This document shows, one piece after another, positions 7,899 to 17,319 of a DNA stretch of 64,000 nt. The position numbers and the translations under genes were made by a program. The notes beneath the pieces were generated by a model. It was not told the DNA's origin and did no database searches. It worked only from the letters and a program-made list of their open reading frames with translations. Each line of letters opens with the position of its first letter. The first letter of the stretch is position 1. The DNA comes from RBG-16-66-20 sp040752005 (GTDB lineage: Bacteria > Pseudomonadota > Gammaproteobacteria > Burkholderiales > SG8-39): NCBI GenBank assembly GCA_040752005.1, contig JBFMFX010000017.1, forward strand, positions 1-64,000, given 5' to 3'.

Positions 7899-8795
7899 AT
7901 GCAGGTCGGAACAGACGGCGCCTACGTCGGCCGGTTCGCGCCGTCGCCCACCGGGCCGCTTCATTTCGGATCGCTCGTGGCTGCGGTCGCGAGCTGGCTG
8001 GATGCGCGCGCGGCCGGCGGGCGCTGGCTCGTCAGGATCGAGGATCTGGACAAGCCGCGCGAGCGCCACGGCGCCGCCGACGCGATCCTGCGCCAGCTGG
8101 AAGCGCTCGGGCTCACCTGGGACGGCGAGGTGGTGCGCCAGAGCGAGCGCGTCGCTCTCTATCGCGCGGCGCTGGAGCGTCTGCAGCACATGGGCGCCGC
8201 CTACTGGTGCGGCTGCTCGCGTCGCCAGATCGCCGACTCGGCACTCGCGCCCGACGGCGCGAATGTCTATCCGGGCACCTGCCGCGCGGGCATCCCCGCG
8301 GGGCGCAGAGCGCGCGCGGTACGGGTGCGGACCACACCGCAGGCGATCCGGTTCGTGGACCGGCTGCAGGGCGCGATCGAGCAGTCGGTCGAGCGCGCGG
8401 TGGGCGACTTCGTGGTCTATCGCGCCGACGGCGTGTTCGCTTACCAGCTCGCCGTCGTCGTGGACGACGCCGCGCAGGGCGTCACCGACATCGTGCGCGG
8501 CGCCGACCTCCTCGACTCGACCGCCCGGCAGATCCACCTGCAGCGGCTGCTCGGCTTGCCCGAGCCCCGCTATCTGCACGTGCCGGTCGTGCTGGATGCG
8601 ACCGGCCGCAAACTTTCCAAGCAGACCGGCGCGCCCGATGTGCGGCCCGCCGATCTGCGAGCGGCGCTTGCCTTTCTCGGCCACCCGGCACCGGCCGACG
8701 TCGGCGAGCGTGATCTGCTCGCGTGGGCGCGAGGCGCCTGGAACCCGCGGGCGATCCCGCGCTCGCGCGCACTCAGCGCGCGCGCTGCGGAATGA
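7899..8795 (+). CDS. gluQ: Glutamyl-Q tRNA(Asp) synthetase
   Basis: 298 residues: a GluRS catalytic core without anticodon-binding domain. It attaches glutamate to queuosine in tRNA-Asp. The HIGH equivalent is HFGS in PSPTGPLHFGS, the KMSKS equivalent is KLSKQ, and the zinc site is seen in YWCGCSRRQ followed by YPGTC, as in characterised GluQRS. ATG at 7899; the longer upstream open frame is antisense to thioredoxin. The 3' end overlaps the convergent DMT transporter gene by 23 bases. Confidence 0.95.
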   Translation: MQVGTDGAYVGRFAPSPTGPLHFGSLVAAVASWLDARAAGGRWLVRIEDLDKPRERHGAADAILRQLEALGLTWDGEVVRQSERVALYRAALERLQHMGAAYWCGCSRRQIADSALAPDGANVYPGTCRAGIPAGRRARAVRVRTTPQAIRFVDRLQGAIEQSVERAVGDFVVYRADGVFAYQLAVVVDDAAQGVTDIVRGADLLDSTARQIHLQRLLGLPEPRYLHVPVVLDATGRKLSKQTGAPDVRPADLRAALAFLGHPAPADVGERDLLAWARGAWNPRAIPRSRALSARAAE

Positions 8796-9678
8796 CGACC
8801 GTGAGCAGCGAGCCCAGCACCAGCACGAGCGCCGCGAATTCGGCGAGCCCGGGACGTTCGCCCAGCACCAGCGCGCCGCCGAGCACGCCCACGACCGGCA
8901 CCATCAGCATGCTGAGGGAGAACGCGGTCACCGACATCGAGGTCGCGAGCTTGATCCAGGCCCAGTGCGCCCAGCCGAAGGCGAGAATCACGTTGTAGGC
9001 GAGACCGAGCCAGGCCTCCGGGCCGACGCTGCCGAGATGAGCGGGATCCTCGAACAGCAGCGCGGCGGCGTAGATCGGGAGCCCGCCGGTAAACATCAGC
9101 CAGGCCGTGTAGGCGGCCACTGGCGCGCGCACCGGATATTTCTTCTGCAGCACGGTGCCGATCGCCCAGGTCCACGCGGCCGCGAGCACGAGCAGCGCCC
9201 CGAGCGGCGCCCCCTGTAGGCGGGAGAACTCCTCGCGCAGGAGCAGAGCCATGCCCGCCATCCCGAGGCCGAGGCCGACGAGCTTGCGTGCGTTCATGCG
9301 CTCGCCGAGGAACCAGACCGAGAGCGGGATCGCCCACGCCGGCATGGTGTAGGCGAGTATCGCGGCGCGCCCCGACGGGATCTGGGCGAGGCCGAACACG
9401 ACCAGCACGTTCCAGCAGGTGATGGTGAAAAAAGCGTTCAGCGCCAGACGCCGCCATTCGCTGCGAGGAATGGCGAGCGGCTGGCCGCTCGCACGCAGGT
9501 AGGCGAACAGGAGCGCCGAGCCGGCCGCGAGGCAGAAAGTGCGGAACGTGAACGGCTGGACTTCGGCGATCGCCACCTTCATCGCCGTCCAGTTGAATCC
9601 CCACACGAGCGTGATGCCGGCCAATACCCACCACAGCGAGCGGGGAACGTGTTCGGGATGCGTCGGCGCGCCGCTCAT
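8773..9678 (-). CDS. DMT-superfamily (EamA) transporter
   Basis: 301 residues with about ten hydrophobic segments in two EamA repeats; each begins with a typical motif, for example ITLVWGFNWTAMKVAI near the N-terminus and GTVLQKKYPVRAP at the second. Such proteins export or import small metabolites across the inner membrane, and substrate cannot be told from sequence. The start at 9678 is supported by AGAAGG upstream; the open frame extends 13 codons more. A second DMT transporter of the same superfamily is at 60130-60990. Confidence 0.85.
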   Translation of the reverse strand: MSGAPTHPEHVPRSLWWVLAGITLVWGFNWTAMKVAIAEVQPFTFRTFCLAAGSALLFAYLRASGQPLAIPRSEWRRLALNAFFTITCWNVLVVFGLAQIPSGRAAILAYTMPAWAIPLSVWFLGERMNARKLVGLGLGMAGMALLLREEFSRLQGAPLGALLVLAAAWTWAIGTVLQKKYPVRAPVAAYTAWLMFTGGLPIYAAALLFEDPAHLGSVGPEAWLGLAYNVILAFGWAHWAWIKLATSMSVTAFSLSMLMVPVVGVLGGALVLGERPGLAEFAALVLVLGSLLTVVIPQRAR

Positions 9679-9847
9679 GGGAAGCGGCCTTCTAGCCGCG
9701 AGCACCGCCGCGGTCAATCGGCAGTTCGTAAATTGCCACCGGGCGCGCCCGCCAAGGGGCCGGCCGATAGGGTCTCCGGGCTACCGGGCATGGTTAGAAA
9801 GGTTTTGTGCGATACATCAAAGAGTTACGCTGCACTGCACAAAGTGC

Positions 9848-9875
9848 TTGACTTTTCAGTTGATGAACATACAAT
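9848..9875 (+). promoter_or_regulatory. Sigma-70 promoter of the phasin gene
   Basis: TTGACT (9848-9853) and TACAAT (9870-9875) with a 16-base spacer, about 68 bases before the phasin start. Flanking it are inverted repeats: TTTGTGC near 9804 with GCACAAA near 9837, and TTGTTGC with GCACAA between 9881 and 9897. Such sites could bind a PhaR-type regulator, which represses phasin genes in related bacteria; that is inference. Confidence 0.75.
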
Positions 9876-9942
9876 CCGAGTTGTTGCAGCGCACAATAAC
9901 GTGCAGGAAAACCGCCCCCCGGAAAATTCAAGGAGATTTGAG

Positions 9943-10485
9943 ATGTACGTGACCCCCGAGCAGATTCAAGCGGCCGGCAAGGCCAATGTCGAGGCCATCC
10001 TTTCGATCGCGAGCACGCAGTTCGCGGCGATCGAGAAGCTGGCGAACCTGAACGCCAACGCGGTCAAGACCGCCTTCGAGGACAGCGTCGCCCACATCCG
10101 CGCGCTGGCGGGCGCCAAGGACCTGCAGGAGTACGTCAGCCTGCAGAGCGCCTTCGCGCAGCCGGCGATCGAAAAGGCGATCGCGTATTCGAAGAGCGTG
10201 TACGAGCTCGCGACCGAGACGTCGAACGAGCTGTCGAAGCTCGCCGAGCGCCGCATCGCGGAGTGGAACGAGAGCCTCGTCTCGTTCCTCGATAAGGCGG
10301 CGAAGAACGCGCCCGCCGGCTCCGACGTCGCGGTCACCGCGGTCAAGCAGATGATCGCCGCCGCGAACTCCGCCTACGACAACTTCGCCAAGGTCGCGAA
10401 GCAGGCGAGCGAGATCGCGGAAGCGAACGTCAACGCCGCGACCGAGACGGTGAAGGGTCTCGCCAAGGCAAAAAAGGCCGCCTGA
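9943..10485 (+). CDS. phaP: Phasin family protein
   Basis: 180 residues, mostly amphipathic helix, opening MYVTPEQIQAAGKANVEA, with GAKDLQEYVSLQSAF in the middle and an Ala/Lys-rich tail (VKGLAKAKKAA). This is the betaproteobacterial phasin pattern: proteins coating polyhydroxyalkanoate granules and controlling their size. The start at 9943 has the ribosome-binding site AAGGAGA. It is monocistronic, with its own promoter and terminator. PHA synthase genes are not in the window. Confidence 0.93.
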   Translation: MYVTPEQIQAAGKANVEAILSIASTQFAAIEKLANLNANAVKTAFEDSVAHIRALAGAKDLQEYVSLQSAFAQPAIEKAIAYSKSVYELATETSNELSKLAERRIAEWNESLVSFLDKAAKNAPAGSDVAVTAVKQMIAAANSAYDNFAKVAKQASEIAEANVNAATETVKGLAKAKKAA

Positions 10486-10569
10486 GCGCCGAACCGGGCC
10501 GCAGGGCCCGATCCAGCGTCAAACGCAGCCCGCCCGCGAAACTGGCGGCGCGCAGGAAGAAGTAACCGG

Positions 10570-10600
10570 AAAGCCCCGCTCGCGCGGGGCTTTGCGTTTT
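10570..10600 (+). terminator. Rho-independent terminator of the phasin gene
   Basis: Perfect stem AAAGCCCCGC / GCGGGGCTTT with a short loop, followed by TGCGTTTT. Confidence 0.85.
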
Positions 10601-10607
10601 GGCGCGC

Positions 10608-11360
10608 TCAGCGCTCCACCGCCGAGAGGCTCCCCCCGAGCGCGACCACGCCGTGCCGCAGGTCCTCCATCGCCGGACCCACTTCGGAGGGCGCACCGCG
10701 CACGCCGAGCTCGATATGCCGGCGCGATCCGTCCTCGCCCATGCTCGGCAGACTGAACGCTTTCACGCCCGCATACCTCGCGTTCACCTGCTCCATCAGC
10801 GGCGCGATCTCCGATTCGGCCAGCCCGTACACGATCACCGAGGCCTCGGCCCAACGGTCGCGGTCGGCGAGGTGCCGGTACTTGGTGTCCAGAACCCACT
10901 CCACCATCGGCCAGGCCATCTGCGGAAAACCCGGCACGAACCAGTGCGCGCGGATCGCGAAACCGGGGATGCGGTTGAAGGGATTCGGAATGATCTCGGC
11001 GCCCGCCGGGAATTCGCCCATCTTGAGGCGCTGCGGCGTCGTCTGGGCGCCGAAGCGGCCGCGGATTTCTCGTTCGGCCTCAGGATGAAGCTCCAGCGGC
11101 ACGCCGAGCGCGGCGGCCGCGCACTGGCGCGTGTGGTCGTCGGGCGTGGCGCCGATCCCGCCGAAGCTGAAGACGATGTCGCCGGAGGCAAAGCTCACCC
11201 GCAGTGCCGCAGTGAGGCGGACCGGATCATCGCCGAGGTACTGGCACCACGCGAGCCTCAGGCTCCGCTTCGCCAGCGCCCCGGCGAGAAAGCCCAGGTG
11301 CTTGTCCTGCCGCTTGCCGAGCAGGATCTCGTCGCCGATCACGAACGCGCCGAACGCCAT
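10608..11360 (-). CDS. CinA-like molybdopterin-binding domain protein
   Basis: 250 residues of the MoCF-biosynthesis/CinA N-terminal family (competence/damage-inducible protein A). Recognised by FVIGDEILLGKRQDKH at the N-terminus and the loop FSFGGIGATPDDHTR. Full CinA also has a C-terminal deamidase domain, absent here, so it belongs to the short form whose role is not firmly known (possible nucleotide pyrophosphatase). No ribosome-binding site is seen; a TAGAAT hexamer lies only 6 bases before the ATG, hinting at a leaderless transcript. Confidence 0.85.
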   Translation of the reverse strand: MAFGAFVIGDEILLGKRQDKHLGFLAGALAKRSLRLAWCQYLGDDPVRLTAALRVSFASGDIVFSFGGIGATPDDHTRQCAAAALGVPLELHPEAEREIRGRFGAQTTPQRLKMGEFPAGAEIIPNPFNRIPGFAIRAHWFVPGFPQMAWPMVEWVLDTKYRHLADRDRWAEASVIVYGLAESEIAPLMEQVNARYAGVKAFSLPSMGEDGSRRHIELGVRGAPSEVGPAMEDLRHGVVALGGSLSAVER

Positions 11361-11366
11361 CGCAAG

Positions 11367-11372
11367 ATTCTA
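11367..11372 (-). promoter_or_regulatory. Candidate -10 element six bases before the CinA-like start
   Basis: TAGAAT on the - strand, then CTTGCG, then ATG. Transcription would begin at or beside the start codon. No convincing -35 is seen. Confidence 0.4.
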
Positions 11373-11464
11373 GCGGCGACCTCGGGCGACGCCGGACGCC
11401 CGCACCCCCCTCCGGCCCGGGGCAGGCGCGCGGCCTCTGCTAGCATGGCAGATAGGACAGCCCT

Positions 11465-12367
11465 ATGACTCTCACTGAACTGAAATACGTGGTCGCGGTG
11501 GCCGAGGAACGGCATTTCGGCCGCGCCGCCGAGCGCTGTTTCGTCAGCCAGCCGAGCCTGTCGGCCGCGGTCAAGAACCTGGAGGAGGAACTCGGGGTGA
11601 AGCTGTTCGAGCGCGGCAAGCGCGGCGTGCTGCTCACCGAGGCCGGCGAGCGCATCGTCGCACAGGCGCGCCGCGCGCTGGAGGAAGCCGAGCGCGTGAA
11701 GCTCGTCGCCCGCCAGGGGCGCGATCCGCTCAAGGGCACGCTGCGGCTCGGGATCATCCACACCGTCGCGCCGTACCTGCTCCCCGACCTCGTCGCCGCG
11801 CTGCGGCGCGCGGCGCCGGAGATGCCGCTCGATGTCGAGGAAAACATCACGGCCACGCTCGATCGCATGCTGCGCGCGGGCGAGCTCGACGCGGTGATCC
11901 TCGCCCTACCCTACGAGGCGCCCGGTATCGAGACCGTGCCGCTTTACGAGGAGACATTCAAGGTCGTCGCGCCCGCGAAGCACCCGCTCGGGCGCCGGCG
12001 CGCGATCGCGGTCGAGGAGCTGGATGCGGGCGAGCTGCTGCTGCTTCCGGTGGGACACTGCTTCCGTGACCAGGTGCTCGATGCCTGCACCGAGTTCTCG
12101 CGCCCGCCCGAGCCCGGCCGCCAGGGCAATTCGCTCCAGACGCTGCGCAGCATGGTCGCCTCCGGTCTCGGCATCACGGTGCTGCCGGCGACGGCGCTCA
12201 CGCCGCGCTACGCCAATCCGCTCGTCAAGGCGATTGACTTCACCGAGCCGCGGCCGGCGCGCCGCATCGCGCTCGCGTGGCGCCGGGGCTTTTACCGCGC
12301 GGCGGCGCTCGAGCGCCTCGCCGAGCTGATCCGCGGCCTCGAGCTGCCTGTCACGCGCCTGCAGTAG
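11465..12367 (+). CDS. oxyR: Peroxide-sensing LysR regulator OxyR
   Basis: 300 residues. N-terminal LysR helix-turn-helix (LKYVVAVAEERHFGRAAERC, residues 6-25), then a substrate-binding-like regulatory domain. The redox pair characteristic of OxyR is present at the same numbering as in E. coli: Cys-199 and Cys-208 in GHCFRDQVLDAC. Oxidation of this pair by H2O2 is known to switch OxyR activity. No catalase or peroxiredoxin gene lies beside it. The 3' end overlaps the convergent cysZ-like gene by 17 bases. Confidence 0.94.
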   Translation: MTLTELKYVVAVAEERHFGRAAERCFVSQPSLSAAVKNLEEELGVKLFERGKRGVLLTEAGERIVAQARRALEEAERVKLVARQGRDPLKGTLRLGIIHTVAPYLLPDLVAALRRAAPEMPLDVEENITATLDRMLRAGELDAVILALPYEAPGIETVPLYEETFKVVAPAKHPLGRRRAIAVEELDAGELLLLPVGHCFRDQVLDACTEFSRPPEPGRQGNSLQTLRSMVASGLGITVLPATALTPRYANPLVKAIDFTEPRPARRIALAWRRGFYRAAALERLAELIRGLELPVTRLQ

Positions 12368-13115
12368 TCATCCGGGGCCGCGCCGCCGCGTCGCGCGCCG
12401 CCGCGCGCAGCGCCTGCAGCTCCGCGAGCAGATAGTGGGCGAAGGCGAGTCCGACGACCACCGGCGCAAGCAGACCGAGGATCGGCACATAGGCGATGAG
12501 CGCAAGCACGAAACCGAGCGCGTAGAGCCGGCCCCGGTGCGCGCGAAAGAGCGCGCGCATTTCCTCCGCATCGGCGTGCTCGGCGAGCGCGTCGTAACGC
12601 AGGATCCGCTGGTTGACCCAGGCGAGGATCGCGACCGGAATGAGCGGCCACAGCGGCGGGAAGAGCCACAGCGGCGCCGACAGCACCGCGAGCGCGACCA
12701 TGCCGGCGAGCGCGACGAGGCTGTTCCAGACGCTGCCCGCCACGCCGCCGCCGCCGCGGCGCGCGAGGTCGGGAAAGCGGGTCGCCGCCACGTGCTCGAC
12801 GATCGCCGGCATGCCGAAGGCGCCGACGATGAGGAGCACGGTGAGCGCCACCAGCGGCACGAACAGCAGCACGAGCAGCGCATGCGCGAGAAAGAGCGCC
12901 ACGTCGGCGTAGCCGAGCGCGAAGGCGAGTATCGAGGTCTCGATCCAGGAGCGCATCGCCTCGGCGAGCCAGAGCGCCGCCCGCATCCAGAACAGGAGCG
13001 CCGCCGCGCCCCAGACGACGAGCGCGAGCAGCATTGGCCAGATCATCAGCCAGAGCATGCGCGGGTGAACCGCGTGCACCAGCGCCCAGGCGAGCGCGCG
13101 CGCGACGGGACTCAT
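12351..13115 (-). CDS. CysZ/EI24-family integral membrane protein
   Basis: 254 residues with four or more long hydrophobic segments (for example MIWPMLLALVVWGAAALL, ILGLLAPVVVGLAFAHYLL), matching the EI24 family to which the sulfate transporter CysZ belongs. The ATG overlaps the hrpA stop (ATGA), so it is translated from the tail of the hrpA message. Sulfate transport is known for some members only; no sulfur assimilation gene is nearby, so I leave the function open. Confidence 0.8.
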   Translation of the reverse strand: MSPVARALAWALVHAVHPRMLWLMIWPMLLALVVWGAAALLFWMRAALWLAEAMRSWIETSILAFALGYADVALFLAHALLVLLFVPLVALTVLLIVGAFGMPAIVEHVAATRFPDLARRGGGGVAGSVWNSLVALAGMVALAVLSAPLWLFPPLWPLIPVAILAWVNQRILRYDALAEHADAEEMRALFRAHRGRLYALGFVLALIAYVPILGLLAPVVVGLAFAHYLLAELQALRAAARDAAARPRMTTAGA

Positions 13116-16100
13116 CGGCGCATACTCTGCCACAGGCGCGCGAGGCGCTTGGCCGACACCGGCACCGGGGTCTTCAGCTCCTGCGCGAAAAGCGAGACAC
13201 GCAGCTCCTCGAGCAGCCAGCCGAACTGCTCCAACTCCGGCGTGAGCGCGCCGTCGCGTGCGCGCGCCGCGACCGCGCGGCGCCACGCCTGATCGAGCGG
13301 CGCGATTTCCGCCATGCGCGCGGCGTCGCGCGCGGGGTCGGCGCGCAGCTTCTCCAGTCGCAGCGAGGCGGCCTTGAGGTAGCGCGGCAGGTGTCGCAGG
13401 CGCTCCCACGGCGTACGCGCGACGAAGCCGGACGCGAGCAGCCGCCCGACCTGCTCGCGCACATCCGCCACGGCCTGCGGGAACGCCTTCTGCGCCGCGG
13501 CAAGGCGTCTTTCCAGTTCCGAGCGCTCGGCAAGGATCGCCGCCACCTGCCGCTCCAGTTCCTGGGCGATCAGCGACAGCCGGCTGCGGCCCTCCTGCAC
13601 GCGGCGGGTGAACTCGGCCTGCTTCATCGGCAGGCCGTCGGCGAGAAACGTGCGCGCGAGCGCGGCGACCAGGAGATCGTCCCCGTGCGGCGCGAGCAGC
13701 ATGTTGCGCGCGAGCGCTTTCTCGATGTCGCGCAGCCGGTCGCGGAACGCGATCCGCAGCAGCCGCAGTACGCCGGCGCGATGCACCTCCCTTGCCCGCT
13801 CCGGCGATTCAAAGACCTCGATCGTGACCGCGTCGCCGAGATCCGCGAGCCCCGGGTAACCGACGAGCGTGTGCCCGCCGCGACGCAGTGTCATCACTTC
13901 TTCCAGATCGCCGAACATCCAGGCGGTGTAGCGCCCGCATTCTTCCGTCTCGATCTCGCTTCGCAGCGCCGATTGCGTCTGCGGGGCGAACTGCGCCTTG
14001 AGCGCCGCCAGATCGCGCCCCATGCCGAGCTGCCGCCCGTCGGCATCCACGACGCGGAAATTCATGCGCAGGTGCGGCGGCGCCGAGGCCGGGCGGAACG
14101 CGTCGCCCGGCACTTCGAGCTGGTACCGTTCGCGCAGGTACCGCGCCAGGGCTTCGGCGAGCGGCGTGTCGGCGGGCGGCACCGCGGCGACGAATTCGCG
14201 CGCGAACCCCTCCAGCGCGCCCTGCCGCTGGCGCAGCCGCTGCGGCATGCCCTTCGCGAGCACCTGCACTTTTTCCTTCAGCATCCCGGGCACCAGCCAC
14301 TCGCAGCGCGCCGCCGGCACCTGGTTGAGGAGGGCCACCGGAACGGTCATCGTGACGCCGTCGCGCGGCGAACCGGGCTCGAAACGGTATTCGAGCGCGA
14401 AGCAGTTCGGGCCGAGCGCGATACTGTGCGGGAAGTTCTCGGTGGTGATCCCCGCCGCCTCGTGGCGCATCAGGTCCTCGCGGCGAAGGTAAAGCAGCCG
14501 CGGATCGGAGCGCTCGGCCTCCTTGCGCCATTTCTCGAAATCGGCGCCGCTGCTGATGCCCTCGGGCACCCGCGCGTCGTAGAAGGCGTAGATCAGCTCG
14601 TCGTCCACCAGGATGTCGGGGCGACGCGACTTGTGCTCCAGGCGCTCGATTTCGGCGATGAGCCGCCGGTTGTGGGCGAAGAACGGCGCCCGGGTTTCGT
14701 ACTCGCCCTCGACCAGGGCCGAACGGATGAAGATTGCGCGCGCGAGTTTCGGGTCTCGCGGACCGTAATGGATCCGCCGGTCGCTGTACACCGGCAGGCC
14801 GTACAGCGTACCGCGCTCGAAGGCGACCACCTGCGCGCGGGATTTTTCCCAGTGCGGCCGCTCGGCGTGGCGCCGGATGACGTGCGCGCCGATCTCCTCG
14901 AGCCACTTCGGGTCCACGGTCGCCACCGTGCGCGCATAGAGCCGCGTCGTCTCGACGAGCTCGGCGGCGACGATCCACTTGCCCGGCTTTCTCGCGCCCG
15001 AGCCGGGATGCACCCAGAACCGGATCCCGCGCGCGCCGGTGTAATGCCCCTCGGCCTCGTCCTTCATGCCGACGTTGCCGAGCAGCCCCGCGAGCAGCGC
15101 GCGGTGGATCGCGCGATAGCCTTCCGGCTTCTCGGGGTTGGCGTGCGATTCCTTCCAGCCCATCTCGCGCACGGCCTCGGCGAGCTGCCGGTGGACGTCG
15201 CGCCATTCGCGCATTCTGGGGTAGGAGAGGAAGTTCTCCCGGCACTCGCGACGCGACGGCCCGTCGGGGAACGCCTTCCAGAGCTTGAGGAACGCGAGGA
15301 AATCCGAGCGCTCGTCGGCAAAGCGCACGTGCCGCTCGTCGGCCGCCGCGGCCTTCTCCAGCGGCCGCTCGCGCGGATCCTGCACCGAAAGCGCCGCGGC
15401 GATGACCAGCGTCTCGGCGAGGCAGCCTTCGTCGCGCGCGGCGACGAGCATCCGGCCGATGCGCGGATCGAGCGGCAGGCGCGCGAGCTCGCGCCCGATC
15501 GCCGTGAGCGCGTTGCGCTCGTCCACCGCGCCGAGCTCCGCGAGCAGCGCGTAGCCGTCGGCGATTGCGCGCGCCGCGGGCGGGTCGGGAAACGGGAACT
15601 CCTCCACCTTTCCGAGATCGAGCGCGAGCGCGCGCAGGATGACGCCGGCGAGCGAGGAGCGCAGCAGCTCGGGATCGGTGTGGGCCGGGCGCGCGTCGAA
15701 GTCCTCCTGCGAGTAGAGGCGGAAGCACACGCCGTCGGCGACGCGTCCACAGCGGCCGGCGCGCTGCTTCGCCGCGGCCTTCGACACCGGTTCGATGCGC
15801 AGCTGTTCGACCTTGTTGCGATAGCTATAGCGCTTGATGCGCGCAAGGCCGGTGTCCACGACGTAGCGGATGCGCGGCACGGTGAGCGAGGTTTCCGCGA
15901 CGTTGGTGGCGAGCACGATGCGGCGCAGCGCCCCCGGCCGGAAGACGCGGTCCTGCTCGGCCGCCGAGAGCCGGCTGTAGAGAGGCAGGATTTCCACGTC
16001 GCGCAGGCGCCTTGCGCGGATCGCCTCGGCCGCCTCGCGGATCTCGCGCTCGCCGGGAAGAAACACGAGAATGTCGCCGGGCCCGGAGCGGCAGGCTTCC

Positions 16101-16765
16101 TCGACCGCGTCGGCGAGCGCGTCTTCCTCCTCCTCGCGCGTCGTGTCCTCCGCATCGCCCGCCACTTCGCGCCAGCGGATCTCCACCGGGTAGAGTCGGC
16201 CCGAGACCTCGATCACCGGCGCCGGCCGACCGCCGAAGGCGAAATGCCGCGCGAACTTCTCCGCGTCGAGGGTCGCCGAGGTGACGACGAGCCTGAGGTC
16301 GGGCCGGCGCGGCAGCAGCCGCCTGAGATAGCCGAGCAGAAAGTCCATGTTGAGGTTCCGCTCGTGCGCCTCGTCGAGCACGAGGGTGTCGTAGGCGGCG
16401 AGCTCCGGGTCGCTCTGCGTCTCGGCAAGCAGGATGCCGTCGGTCATGAGCTTCACCACCGTGTCCTTGGCGACGCGGTCGGTGAAGCGCACCTTGTAGC
16501 CGACCGCACCGCCGAGCGCCACGCCCAGCTCCGCGGCGATGCGCGCGGCGACCGAGCGCGCGGCGATGCGCCGCGGCTGGGTGTGGCCGATCATTCCGGC
16601 CGCACCGCGCCCCATCGCGAGCAGGATCTTCGGGATCTGCGTCGTCTTGCCCGAGCCGGTTTCGCCGCAGACGATCACCGCCGGGTGCTCGGCCACCGCG
16701 CGCGCGATCTCCTCGCGCTTTGCGGTGATCGGCAGCGCGGGGTCGAATTCCAGCCGAAAGTTCAT
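13112..16765 (-). CDS. hrpA: ATP-dependent RNA helicase HrpA
   Basis: 1217 residues, a DEAH-box helicase of the HrpA type, thought to act in mRNA processing and ribosome rescue. Walker A GETGSGKTTQ is at residues 34-43, the DEAH box in LVLDEAHERNLN near residue 130, and helicase motif VI in KQRAGRCGRVADG; the large C-terminal domain is present. Compared with E. coli HrpA (1300 residues) it lacks most of the N-terminal extension. The ATG overlaps the ribE stop and its own stop overlaps the cysZ-like start. A 1252-codon open frame on the opposite strand is a composition artefact. Confidence 0.96.
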   Translation of the reverse strand: MNFRLEFDPALPITAKREEIARAVAEHPAVIVCGETGSGKTTQIPKILLAMGRGAAGMIGHTQPRRIAARSVAARIAAELGVALGGAVGYKVRFTDRVAKDTVVKLMTDGILLAETQSDPELAAYDTLVLDEAHERNLNMDFLLGYLRRLLPRRPDLRLVVTSATLDAEKFARHFAFGGRPAPVIEVSGRLYPVEIRWREVAGDAEDTTREEEEDALADAVEEACRSGPGDILVFLPGEREIREAAEAIRARRLRDVEILPLYSRLSAAEQDRVFRPGALRRIVLATNVAETSLTVPRIRYVVDTGLARIKRYSYRNKVEQLRIEPVSKAAAKQRAGRCGRVADGVCFRLYSQEDFDARPAHTDPELLRSSLAGVILRALALDLGKVEEFPFPDPPAARAIADGYALLAELGAVDERNALTAIGRELARLPLDPRIGRMLVAARDEGCLAETLVIAAALSVQDPRERPLEKAAAADERHVRFADERSDFLAFLKLWKAFPDGPSRRECRENFLSYPRMREWRDVHRQLAEAVREMGWKESHANPEKPEGYRAIHRALLAGLLGNVGMKDEAEGHYTGARGIRFWVHPGSGARKPGKWIVAAELVETTRLYARTVATVDPKWLEEIGAHVIRRHAERPHWEKSRAQVVAFERGTLYGLPVYSDRRIHYGPRDPKLARAIFIRSALVEGEYETRAPFFAHNRRLIAEIERLEHKSRRPDILVDDELIYAFYDARVPEGISSGADFEKWRKEAERSDPRLLYLRREDLMRHEAAGITTENFPHSIALGPNCFALEYRFEPGSPRDGVTMTVPVALLNQVPAARCEWLVPGMLKEKVQVLAKGMPQRLRQRQGALEGFAREFVAAVPPADTPLAEALARYLRERYQLEVPGDAFRPASAPPHLRMNFRVVDADGRQLGMGRDLAALKAQFAPQTQSALRSEIETEECGRYTAWMFGDLEEVMTLRRGGHTLVGYPGLADLGDAVTIEVFESPERAREVHRAGVLRLLRIAFRDRLRDIEKALARNMLLAPHGDDLLVAALARTFLADGLPMKQAEFTRRVQEGRSRLSLIAQELERQVAAILAERSELERRLAAAQKAFPQAVADVREQVGRLLASGFVARTPWERLRHLPRYLKAASLRLEKLRADPARDAARMAEIAPLDQAWRRAVAARARDGALTPELEQFGWLLEELRVSLFAQELKTPVPVSAKRLARLWQSMRR

Positions 16766-17319
16766 GCTCTTGCGCGAAGGCGCTCGAGATAGCGGGCGAT
16801 CAGGTCAACTTCCAGATTCACCTTCGCGCCGGGCCGGAGCCGCTTGAGGGTGGTTACCCTCAGCGTGTGCGGGATGAGGAACACCTCGAAGTCCGCTCCG
16901 CGCACGCGGTTCACCGTCAGGCTGACGCCGTCCACCGCGATCGAGCCCTTGCGCGCGATGTAGCGCGCAAGCCGGCGCGGCGCGCGGATGCGAGTGACGC
17001 CGTCCTCGACCGAAACGACCCGCCCGACACCGTCCACATGGCCGGTGACGAAGTGCCCGCCGAGACGCTCGCCGATCGCGAGCGACTTTTCCAGGTTCAC
17101 CTCGCCGGGTGCATCGAGCCCCGCGGTGACCGAAAGCGTCTCGCGCGAGACGTCGAACGCGAGCCGCCGCCCGCGCTTGGCGGTAACGGTCAGGCAGACG
17201 CCCTGCACGCACACCGAGTCGCCGACCCGCACGTCGCGAAGCGCAAGTCCGTCCGCGTCCACCACGAACGGCCGGGTGGAGACGATGCGGCCGACGGCCT
17301 GGACGATGCCGGTGAACAT
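16762..17319 (-). CDS. ribE: Riboflavin synthase alpha subunit
   Basis: 185 residues with the two repeated lumazine-binding domains: MFTGIVQAVGRI at the start and GHFVTGHVDGVGRV in the second half, each followed by an SLTV or CLTV strand. It converts two lumazine molecules to riboflavin. ribD stop and ribE start share one base (TGATG), and its stop overlaps hrpA, so the three genes are coupled. In many relatives ribBA and ribH follow; here hrpA does. Confidence 0.95.
   Translation of the reverse strand: MFTGIVQAVGRIVSTRPFVVDADGLALRDVRVGDSVCVQGVCLTVTAKRGRRLAFDVSRETLSVTAGLDAPGEVNLEKSLAIGERLGGHFVTGHVDGVGRVVSVEDGVTRIRAPRRLARYIARKGSIAVDGVSLTVNRVRGADFEVFLIPHTLRVTTLKRLRPGAKVNLEVDLIARYLERLRARA

Noticed and set aside
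13034..16792. Very long open frame on the + strand opposite hrpA
   Set aside because: Mirror of the GC-rich third codon positions of hrpA; Arg/His/Glu-rich with no homology. The same applies to long frames opposite fumC, czcA, glyA-xdhC and dnaE.
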